Shown: positions 1-4,448 of the stretch, in pieces | How positions within the stretch are numbered: the stretch's first letter is position 1 | Layout: each line of letters begins with the position of its first letter | Assembly: GCA_030704765.1 (NCBI GenBank) | Contig: JAUYDD010000242.1 | Coordinates: 1-6,427, forward strand | From: Nanobdellota archaeon | GTDB lineage: Archaea > Nanobdellota > Nanobdellia > Pacearchaeales > GW2011-AR1 | Direction: 5' to 3' | DNA length: 6,427 nt | Translations under genes and position numbers: made by a program | The notes under the pieces: model-generated | Databases searched by the model: none | Seen by the model: the letters and a program-made list of their open reading frames with translations, nothing else | What the model was told of the DNA's origin: nothing

Positions 1-140
1 AATTTCCGAATCAGAAAAATCGCCGATCAAACTCATCCTTCAGGATGGAGTAGGCGATTACTTCAAAATCTCTAAAAGATTTTGAATGTTCCAAAAAATC
101 TTATGAAAGATTTTTTTGATTTCAGGAAATTTTTTTGATA
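1..140 (+). ncRNA. Candidate structured RNA / repeat element A (left copy, may be truncated by the window)
   Basis: No gene fits here, but the stretch is full of hairpins. AATCGCC (18-24) pairs with GGCGATT (53-59). Inside it, after an asymmetric 6-nt bulge GATCAA (25-30), ACTC-ATCC (31-38) pairs with GGATGGAGT (43-51) around a TTCA loop. A 10-bp hairpin follows (62-71 with 77-86), then a third (93-102 with 107-116) running into T7. It starts with AATTTCCGA (1-9) and ends with TTTTTTTGATA (130-140). The same two end blocks and the bulge GCCRATCAAAC recur at 1630-1740 (element B), so the two look related. Whether this is an RNA gene, a terminator cluster or a mobile-element remnant is unresolved; strand is assigned from the T-tracts. 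Confidence 0.4.
93..117 (+). terminator. Hairpin followed by T-tract, terminator-like
   Basis: AAAAAATCTT (93-102) pairs perfectly with AAGATTTTTT (107-116) around a 4-nt loop and is followed by another T. A second run of seven T lies at 130-136. Archaeal RNA polymerase terminates on U-rich tracts, so this could end whatever transcript enters from the left, or end element A. It sits just before the pop5 promoter. Confidence 0.45.
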
Positions 141-149
141 ATCAATTGA

Positions 150-158
150 TTTATATAT
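150..158 (+). promoter_or_regulatory. Archaeal TATA box for pop5, predicting a leaderless mRNA
   Basis: TTTATATAT lies centred about 30 nt before the pop5 ATG at 184. Archaeal transcription usually starts about 25 nt after the TATA centre, so the RNA would begin at or within a few bases of the start codon. This fits the lack of any Shine-Dalgarno sequence there. The perfect 10-bp palindrome ATCAATTGAT (141-150) abuts the box on its upstream side, where BRE or an operator would lie; being pure A/T apart from its centre-flanking C and G, it could also be chance. Confidence 0.55.
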
Positions 159-183
159 GCAGAGAAATATATAATAAAAAGAC

Positions 184-459
184 ATGAAACCCCTCAAACC
201 ATCCCATAGAGAAAAGAAAAGATATATTATATTTGAAGGAAAAGATGCAGATAAAGAAAACATTGAAAAAGCAATATTGGATTTTATAGGAATACTCGGG
301 TTTGCAGAAGCTAGATTAAAAACCTTGAGGACAAAAGATGGAAAAATTATATATTCAATAAATAGAGACTCATTAAATAAAATCAGGGCTAGTTTTTTAT
401 TAAGCGGCAAGGATATAAGGATAATGAAAGTATCTGGAAATATTAAGAAACTAAAATGA
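184..459 (+). CDS. rnp2: RNase P protein component 2 (Pop5/Rpp14 family)
   Basis: A 91-residue protein read as the archaeal Pop5 subunit of RNase P, which with Rpp30 supports the catalytic RNA in cutting the 5' leader from pre-tRNA. Seen: an N-terminal basic start (KPSHREKKRYIIFEG, residues 4-18) matching the family's 'LRxKKRYI' opening; a central segment with LGFAEARLKTLR (about 38-49) matching the 'GxxGAAxA' region; and the closing block SLNKIRASFLLSGKDIRIMKVSGNIKKL (63-90), where family members read 'VRASLxLI...V.GVSGTIKxL'. It is shorter than usual family members (roughly 110-120 residues). In archaeal superoperons this gene normally sits directly before psmA; here about 1.5 kb of other DNA separates them. 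The ATG at 184 is the only good start and follows a TATA box at leaderless distance. Confidence 0.85.
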   Translation: MKPLKPSHREKKRYIIFEGKDADKENIEKAILDFIGILGFAEARLKTLRTKDGKIIYSINRDSLNKIRASFLLSGKDIRIMKVSGNIKKLK

Positions 460-460
460 A

Positions 461-1519
461 TTAGGCTGCTTGGATTATCTGTTGTTTTTTCTCTAATTCA
501 AATAATGTTTGATCCCTTAATTTTTTTATAACTTTATGATGTTCTAAATCATGAGGTAAATGAGTACATAACATTACACTGATAGGCTCTCCATAATCTT
601 TTAATTTAATAAAAGTCCTGTCATGACCTGCTGCTATTGTACCATCAGGAGCAGTATAGATATAACTATGTGAAGCTCTACAACTATTGATAAAAAGATA
701 ACTATCTAAATATTCTTCTTTATCAAATCGCTCTAATAATTCTATCATCAAAGGTAATTGATCTCCTAAAAGAGGATCAAGGTCAAGATCTTCTAAATGT
801 GGCTTTTCAATAACTAAACTTAAATTCCTATCTCTTGAATCATGGTTTCCCTTAGGAGGAAAAGTCCAGGAGGGATAATTGCTCTTGAATAATATACCAT
901 TTAGGGGTATTTCTTCATTTCTAACAATCCTTAAAAATTCTAAAGGAAGCTGAGTTTGAGAACGAGTTTTATAATAAGTATTATTCCTCAATCCTACATA
1001 CACAGGATGGCCCATAAAAAGTCTTGGTGCAGGTACATATCTGAGCATTTCGCTAAACAATTTTCCAAACTTGTCTAACTTGCTATCATCTTCATCGCAT
1101 TCAATATCATTTAAAATACCTTCGTGTTCATTTGGAATATCCTCATTACCAGCAAAATCTCTTGGATCATAAGTCAGCAATCTTCCATCAGGCCCTCTTA
1201 ATATTGATTTATAACCGTGTTTTTCTAATCCAGGACCCCTAAAAATATATTCATCGAAATAAGCTATATTACTATCATCTAATTTTTCTAAAGTTGAAAC
1301 TGTCAAAGGAAAGTCTATTCTTCTTGATGGAGCTATATAAGAATCTTCAGAATATCTTCCTGAATAAGCTATTCTTAAATCCATTGTCCCTTCTATTTTA
1401 TTATCTCCATTTATATAAAAAAAACGAGAAGTTGCAACAATAGAATTTCCAGATAAATGTTCCTGTTTATGAGAAGATATTAAGATTTCCTTTAGCGGAG
1501 GTTCTGCGATTTCAAGCAT
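461..1519 (-). CDS. Hypothetical protein of 352 residues, no family recognised
   Basis: An unbroken reading frame opposite in strand to all its neighbours. Its stop lies 1 nt from the stop of pop5, so the two genes converge tail to tail with no room for separate terminators. The protein is soluble-looking: no signal peptide and no membrane segment. It is rich in charged residues, with an acidic stretch (NDIECDEDDSKLD, about 137-149) and a charged C-terminal helix-like end (about 324-350). Two segments resemble each other weakly: RGPDGRLLTYDPRDF (108-122) and TAPDGTIAAGHDRTF (289-303). The strand-like segment YLFINSCRAS (274-283) loosely recalls the cysteine strand of clan CD peptidases, but no convincing His-Gly partner is seen, so I do not assign it. 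Length and intact coding argue that it is a real gene. Its place between pop5 and psmA suggests insertion into an ancestral operon. Confidence 0.75.
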   Translation of the reverse strand: MLEIAEPPLKEILISSHKQEHLSGNSIVATSRFFYINGDNKIEGTMDLRIAYSGRYSEDSYIAPSRRIDFPLTVSTLEKLDDSNIAYFDEYIFRGPGLEKHGYKSILRGPDGRLLTYDPRDFAGNEDIPNEHEGILNDIECDEDDSKLDKFGKLFSEMLRYVPAPRLFMGHPVYVGLRNNTYYKTRSQTQLPLEFLRIVRNEEIPLNGILFKSNYPSWTFPPKGNHDSRDRNLSLVIEKPHLEDLDLDPLLGDQLPLMIELLERFDKEEYLDSYLFINSCRASHSYIYTAPDGTIAAGHDRTFIKLKDYGEPISVMLCTHLPHDLEHHKVIKKLRDQTLFELEKKQQIIQAA

Positions 1520-1568
1520 TTTCTAACACTCTTTATTAATCTCTAAAGTAAAGCATTACTTAGGTTAC

Positions 1569-1576
1569 TAAATATT
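1569..1576 (-). promoter_or_regulatory. Possible TATA box for the 352-residue gene
   Basis: Read on the minus strand this is AATATTTA, about 50 nt before the ATG at 1519, which would give a short leader of roughly 25 nt. There is no Shine-Dalgarno sequence before that ATG. The DNA here is AT-rich enough for such a match by chance. Confidence 0.25.
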
Positions 1577-1579
1577 ATG

Positions 1580-1638
1580 TCGGAAATTGAAAACCTCATC
1601 TTTTAAGATGAGGTAGTTTACCTACATTCAATTTCCGA
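1580..1638. repeat. 12-bp inverted repeat enclosing an IS200/IS605-end-like hairpin
   Basis: TCGGAAATTGAA (1580-1591) and TTCAATTTCCGA (1627-1638) are perfect inverted repeats. Between them lies CCTCATCTT (1594-1602) paired with AAGATGAGG (1605-1613), followed by TAGTTTAC. The inner hairpin resembles the subterminal hairpins of IS200/IS605-type transposons and of the palindrome-associated elements derived from them; it also resembles CTCATCC..GGATGGAGTAG in element A (32-53). No transposase is present, so at most this is a remnant or a non-autonomous element. The resemblance is from memory of the family, not from a search. Confidence 0.4.
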
Positions 1639-1740
1639 GCATCCTAAAAACAAGGGCCAATCAAACCACACTCGCCAGCAGGCGATTTTTTGCCGTGGCA
1701 AAAAACCTTTAGGGTGTGGTGGCCCATTGTTTTTTTGATA
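1630..1740 (+). ncRNA. Candidate branched structured RNA, element B
   Basis: A stretch with a coherent multi-branch fold. P1: CAAGGGCC (1651-1658) with GGCCC-A-TTG (1721-1729). Then an unpaired 5' bulge AATCAA (1659-1664). P2: ACCACAC (1665-1671) with GTGTGGT (1714-1720). Inside P2 are two hairpins side by side: TCGCC (1672-1676) with GGCGA (1681-1685), and TTTTTTGCC (1686-1694) with GGCAAAAAA (1697-1705). Seven T follow at 1730-1736. It is locally far more GC-rich than its surroundings, as expected for a functional RNA in an AT-rich genome. It shares AATTTCCGA, the bulge block GCCRATCAAAC and the end TTTTTTTGATA with element A. It is not a tRNA: no T-loop or anticodon arm can be drawn. Function unknown. 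Confidence 0.5.
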
Positions 1741-1757
1741 TCATAATTATTATTCGC

Positions 1758-1767
1758 TTATATATAA
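1758..1767 (+). promoter_or_regulatory. Probable TATA box of the psmA-rrp42 operon
   Basis: TTATATATAA lies about 20 nt after the T-tract that closes element B. It is the best TATA match upstream of psmA. Transcription would start near 1785-1795 and give a leader of about 215 nt, which is long for archaea. The later AT-rich runs near 1855 and 1917-1935 could be alternative promoters, so the leader length needs direct mapping. Confidence 0.45.
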
Positions 1768-1789
1768 ATATTCTCATTATTGCTTTATT

Positions 1790-1966
1790 CCATAAAAAAC
1801 TTTAAACCATAAGTTTTTTAAACCCTATTTTCCTAAAAAATCATAATAGGAGAAAAATATATTGGTCTTGATATCCAAAGAATAATTCTTATTATTTTCT
1901 TTGGCTTAGGACAAATTATATTATTATATTAATATGGAGATCAAAAATATTTGGCAATTTTTAGGC
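1790..1966 (+). promoter_or_regulatory. Structured 5' leader of the psmA operon
   Basis: This part of the gap has no substantial gene but several hairpins: AAAAAACTT (1794-1802) with AAGTTTTTT (1811-1819); CCTATT (1824-1829) with AATAGG (1845-1850); CCAAAGAA (1875-1882) with TTCTTTGG (1897-1904). GGA triplets occur at 1849, 1909 and 1936. ATGGAGA (1934-1940) can also pair with TCTCCAT (1967-1973), competing with the psmA start-codon hairpin downstream. The picture fits a regulatory leader, though AT-rich DNA readily forms weak hairpins. No known riboswitch was recognised. Confidence 0.4.
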
Positions 1967-2002
1967 TCTCCATTTTATATGGAACTAGGAGGCAAACAAT
2001 AA
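1934..2002 (+). CDS. Possible 22-codon upstream ORF coupled to psmA
   Basis: ATG at 1934 opens 22 codons (MEIKNIWQFLGSPFYMELGG, then KQ) ending in TAA at 2000-2002, exactly 1 nt before the psmA ATG. The same 1-nt spacing separates psmA/SBDS, SBDS/csrA and the zinc-finger gene/rrp41. Its last codons cover the psmA Shine-Dalgarno sequence, and translating it would open the start-codon hairpin. It has no clear ribosome-binding site of its own. Such a short ORF can arise by chance; only its geometry supports it. Confidence 0.3.
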   Translation: MEIKNIWQFLGSPFYMELGGKQ

Positions 2003-2010
2003 AATGGAGA
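1967..2010 (+). promoter_or_regulatory. Hairpin holding the psmA ribosome-binding site in its loop and start codon in its stem
   Basis: TCTCCATTTTAT (1967-1978) is perfectly complementary to ATAAAATGGAGA (1999-2010), giving a 12-bp stem. The psmA ATG (2004-2006) lies inside the stem. The 20-nt loop (1979-1998) contains ATGGA (1979-1983) and the Shine-Dalgarno AGGAGG (1987-1992). The upstream copy ATGGAGA (1934-1940) can take the 5' arm instead, freeing the start codon. This is the layout of a translational switch. GGA in a loop over a ribosome-binding site is also what bacterial CsrA recognises, and csrA is two genes downstream. Confidence 0.55.
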
Positions 2011-2723
2011 TTCCAGATATGCAGCACCAAGTAATGGGTTATGATAGAAGCGCAACTATGTTCTCTCCAGATGGATATATATTACAGGTTGAATATGCAC
2101 AAAAAGCTGTAAGATTAGGAAGTGCAAGTATTGGCATGAATTGTTCTGATGGAGTATTGATAGTTTCTGATAAAGGGCAAAAAGACATCTTGATAATACC
2201 AGATTCTGCTGAAAAAATACATGAGATTGATGAGCATATTATGGCTAGTGCTGCTGGAATACTGTCTGATGCTAGGATACTTATAAACCACACAAGACTC
2301 ATTGCTCAACAACATCGTGTGACTTATGATTCACCTATTGAAGTTGAATCTATAATAAGAGAGATATCAGACATACAACAGCAATACACCCAGCATCCAG
2401 GAGTGAGGCCTTTTGGAGTATCATTACTTATTGCTGGAAAACAAGGAAATGAGACTAAACTCTATACAAGTGATATAACTGGAAATTATTATGAATATTA
2501 TTCAGCTGCAATAGGAGAAAATGATGATAAGATAAAAGAGATATTAAGAAAAAAACACAAAAAAGATATGGGGATTGAAGAAGGATTAAAACTAGCTTTT
2601 GAAATATTCAAAGAAGTATTAGGAGATAAATTTGACATAAACAGGTTCAATGTTGCGATAATAAAAAAAGATGACAGTAAAATAAAAAAATTAAAAACCG
2701 ACGAACTTAAAAAATATATATAA
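2004..2723 (+). CDS. psmA: 20S proteasome alpha subunit
   Basis: 239 residues, the normal length. Seven copies form each outer ring of the 20S core particle, which gates entry of unfolded proteins to the cytosolic protease chamber. Seen: the gate-forming YDR motif (Y13-R15) and the alpha signature around FSPDGYILQVEYA (20-32). In that signature the residue after DG is Tyr, where archaeal homologues usually have Arg. K71 in SAEKI and G85 in AAGILSD match Lys66 and Gly80 of the Thermoplasma subunit, which bind the HbYX tail of the PAN/Cdc48 activators; GVRPFGVSLL (131-140) is also typical. The N-terminal extension (1-12) is usual for alpha subunits. The ATG at 2004 is preceded by AGGAGG 11 nt away. 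The SBDS start is 1 nt after its stop. The leader hairpin suggests translational control. Confidence 0.97.
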   Translation: MEIPDMQHQVMGYDRSATMFSPDGYILQVEYAQKAVRLGSASIGMNCSDGVLIVSDKGQKDILIIPDSAEKIHEIDEHIMASAAGILSDARILINHTRLIAQQHRVTYDSPIEVESIIREISDIQQQYTQHPGVRPFGVSLLIAGKQGNETKLYTSDITGNYYEYYSAAIGENDDKIKEILRKKHKKDMGIEEGLKLAFEIFKEVLGDKFDINRFNVAIIKKDDSKIKKLKTDELKKYI

Positions 2724-2724
2724 G

Positions 2725-3402
2725 ATGACAGACACTATAGCAAGATTAAAATCAGGGAAACTAACATTTGAGACAATGGTTGACCTTGACTCAGCTATGA
2801 AATTTAAAAAAGGTGAAAAGATTCCTATCTCTGAAATAATAAGAGATAATTTTGTCTATACTGATATTAAAAAATCTATGAAAGCTGGTAAAGCTGAACT
2901 AGATAACACTTTTGGCACTAGTGAACTAGCAAAAGTTGTTGAACAAATAGTTAAAAAAGGAAGCCTGGAAGTGACACAAGAATTCAGGGATGAAGCTATA
3001 GAAAACAAAAGAAAACAGATAATTGATTTCTTGTCAAGAAATGCTGTTGATGCAAGGACAGGAAGGCCTTTTACTCCTGATATCTTGAACAATTCTATAA
3101 AACAAGCTGGAGCCAAGATTGAGAACCTGCCTATAGAAAAACAAATAGCAGGAATTGTTGAAAAATTAAAAATAATCTTACCAATAAAGATAGAGACAAA
3201 AAAAATAAAAATAAAGATTCCATCTCATTTAACTGGCCAGACCTATGGCTTAGTCCAGGAATATAAAGAAAAGGAAGAATGGCTTGCTGATGGAAGCTTA
3301 GAAGTAATAATAAATATTCCAGTAGGAATACAGATTGAATTTTATGATAGATTAAACAAGATTACTCATGGTGCAACAATCACCCAGGAGATAAAGGAGT
3401 AA
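2725..3402 (+). CDS. sbds: SBDS/Sdo1 family ribosome maturation factor
   Basis: 225 residues, close to the usual archaeal length of about 230. In eukaryotes SBDS with EFL1 releases eIF6 from the 60S subunit; the archaeal protein is thought to act on the 50S subunit with aEF-2 and aIF6. Three domains can be traced: the N-terminal FYSH domain (about 1-88, ending in FGTSELAKVVEQIVKKGSLE); the helical domain II carrying the family hallmark RKQIIDFLSRNAVDARTGRP (96-115); and the ferredoxin-like domain III (about 158-225) with EEWLADGSLEVII and the EFYDRLN segment (205-211). It lies between psmA and, in this genome, csrA, as it does next to psmA in many archaeal superoperons. No Shine-Dalgarno sequence precedes the ATG, so translation is probably coupled to psmA. 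Confidence 0.96.
   Translation: MTDTIARLKSGKLTFETMVDLDSAMKFKKGEKIPISEIIRDNFVYTDIKKSMKAGKAELDNTFGTSELAKVVEQIVKKGSLEVTQEFRDEAIENKRKQIIDFLSRNAVDARTGRPFTPDILNNSIKQAGAKIENLPIEKQIAGIVEKLKIILPIKIETKKIKIKIPSHLTGQTYGLVQEYKEKEEWLADGSLEVIINIPVGIQIEFYDRLNKITHGATITQEIKE
3394..3399 (+). promoter_or_regulatory. Ribosome-binding site of csrA inside the SBDS 3' end
   Basis: AAGGAG lies 4 nt before the csrA ATG at 3404, within the last SBDS codons. A second AGGAG lies 8 nt further up (3386-3390). Two GGA triplets next to the start codon resemble the arrangement through which bacterial csrA represses its own translation, but no strong hairpin presents them. It fixes the csrA start. Confidence 0.6.
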
Positions 3403-3403
3403 A

Positions 3404-3742
3404 ATGCTAGTATTACAAAGAAAGAGAAATGAAAGTATTGTAATAGATGATGTTGTTACAGTGTCTGTATTAGAGATAAGAAGAGATAGAGTCAAATTAG
3501 GAGTTGATGCTCCAACAGAAGTTCCAGTACATAGAAGAGAAGTCTTTGATGCAATACATAGAGATAAAAAACCAGTATCCCAAGAAGAAACTAGACAAAG
3601 ATACCAAGAATTCAGAAGATTATTAGACACAAACAATATAAAAAGCGCTTATGATATGTTTTTAAAATATCCTAATATGCCTGGACATGATGATTTAACA
3701 AGATTAACTAGTGGTCTTGGAAAAAAATTATATAGTCAATAA
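3404..3742 (+). CDS. csrA: CsrA/RsmA-family RNA-binding regulator with C-terminal extension
   Basis: Residues 1-55 are an unmistakable CsrA domain: MLVLQRKRNESIVIDD opening, then VTVSVLEIRRDRVKLGV and APTEVPVHRREVFDAI. In bacteria CsrA is a domain-swapped dimer that binds GGA in hairpin loops over ribosome-binding sites and controls translation and mRNA decay. Both key RNA contacts, L4 and R44, are kept, as are the GV turn (33-34) and VHR (42-44). RKRNESIVI and VPVHRREVFDAI look most like CsrA of the Planctomycetes/PVC group (from memory). Residues 57-112 extend beyond the 61-residue E. coli protein; they look helical, are basic, and match nothing I know. The gene lies 1 nt after SBDS and 4 nt before rrp4, with AT-rich codons like its neighbours, so it is a settled operon member. 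CsrA is known from bacteria; I know of no characterised archaeal case. Confidence 0.93.
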   Translation: MLVLQRKRNESIVIDDVVTVSVLEIRRDRVKLGVDAPTEVPVHRREVFDAIHRDKKPVSQEETRQRYQEFRRLLDTNNIKSAYDMFLKYPNMPGHDDLTRLTSGLGKKLYSQ

Positions 3743-3746
3743 AAAA

Positions 3747-4448
3747 ATGATAACAAAAATAGAAACAAAAGAAGAGAAGCAAGAGCGAAAACTTGTAATA
3801 CCTGGTGAAACAGTTGTAGAAGGAGAAGATTATCTTCCTGGAGATTTTACAAGAAAAGAAGGAAATGAAATCATTGCTAATAGATACGGGCTCGCTGAAA
3901 TATCTGGAAGAGTTGTTAGGATAATACCCATATCAGGAGTGTTTGAACCAAGAAGAGGAAATACTGTAATTGGAAGAGTAGAAGATATCACTTTTTCAGG
4001 ATGGATAATGAATATAGGCGGGCCATATACAGCATTTTTGCCTTTGATGGAAAGCCCAAGATTTGTCAATAAAAATAATATTGATGAATTTGCAACAATA
4101 GGAGATGTCCTAAGCGTAAAAATATCTAATGTAAAAAAAGGAGGAATAGACCTTACATTAAAATTTAGAGGTCTTGGAAAACTTGAAAGTGGAAGACTCA
4201 TAAAAATAAATTCCCATAAAGTTCCAAGGATAATTGGAAAAGAAGGAAGCATGATAAATTTAATAAAAGATAAAACAAAGACAGAAATCACAGTTGGCCA
4301 GAATGGCTTCATCTGGTTAAAAGGAGATATTGATGGTGAAAGAAAAGCAGAAGAGGCTATAAATCTTATTGTAGAAGAATCAACTAGTTCTGGATTAACT
4401 GATAAAATAGAGAGGTTCTTAGGAGGAAATGAAGAAAATGACAGTTGA
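3747..4448 (+). CDS. rrp4: Exosome cap subunit Rrp4
   Basis: 233 residues from the ATG at 3747. Rrp4 trimerises on the Rrp41-Rrp42 ring, binds RNA and feeds it into the exonuclease channel. Seen in order: an N-terminal domain with KLVIPGETVVEG (15-26); an S1 RNA-binding domain (about 70-143) with GNTVIGRVEDITFSGWIMNI; and a KH domain (about 150-212) with the GxxG loop as GKEG (164-167) and VPRIIGKEGSM. An in-frame ATG at 3711 would start the protein inside csrA and add 12 residues with no family resemblance, so 3747 is preferred. It follows csrA by 4 nt and overlaps the start of the zinc-finger gene by 11 nt. Confidence 0.95.
   Translation: MITKIETKEEKQERKLVIPGETVVEGEDYLPGDFTRKEGNEIIANRYGLAEISGRVVRIIPISGVFEPRRGNTVIGRVEDITFSGWIMNIGGPYTAFLPLMESPRFVNKNNIDEFATIGDVLSVKISNVKKGGIDLTLKFRGLGKLESGRLIKINSHKVPRIIGKEGSMINLIKDKTKTEITVGQNGFIWLKGDIDGERKAEEAINLIVEESTSSGLTDKIERFLGGNEENDS
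4421..4436 (+). promoter_or_regulatory. Ribosome-binding site that decides the zinc-finger gene start
   Basis: AGGAGGA (4421-4427) lies in the end of rrp4. It is 10 nt before the ATG at 4438 but only 1 nt before the ATG at 4429, so 4438 is the likely start. TTCTT (4416-4420) and AAGAA (4432-4436) can pair around it, putting two GGA triplets in an 11-nt loop, much as at psmA but with a weak stem. Confidence 0.5.

Noticed and set aside
650..760. Caspase-like (clan CD) peptidase call for the 352-residue protein
   Set aside because: Only the short INSCRAS segment recalls the family; no His-Gly motif at the expected place and no overall match.
1577..1606. Tiny ORF starting ATGTCGGAA
   Set aside because: Nine codons inside a strong palindrome with no ribosome-binding site; best explained by the inverted repeat.
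1654..1726. Element B as a tRNA or split tRNA gene
   Set aside because: It has a GC-rich closing stem and several arms, but no T-loop sequence, no anticodon arm and a 2-nt loop in one hairpin.
1..1740. CRISPR array or direct-repeat integron
   Set aside because: The related blocks occur only twice, 1.6 kb apart, with no regular spacers.
3711..3746. Upstream start for rrp4 overlapping csrA
   Set aside because: The extra 12 residues do not resemble any Rrp4 N-terminus and would overlap csrA by 32 nt; the ATG at 3747 fits the family.
3830..4312. 160-codon open frame on the minus strand opposite rrp4
   Set aside because: It lies wholly across the conserved S1 and KH coding sequence and its product is a typical hydrophobic shadow translation of an AT-rich gene.
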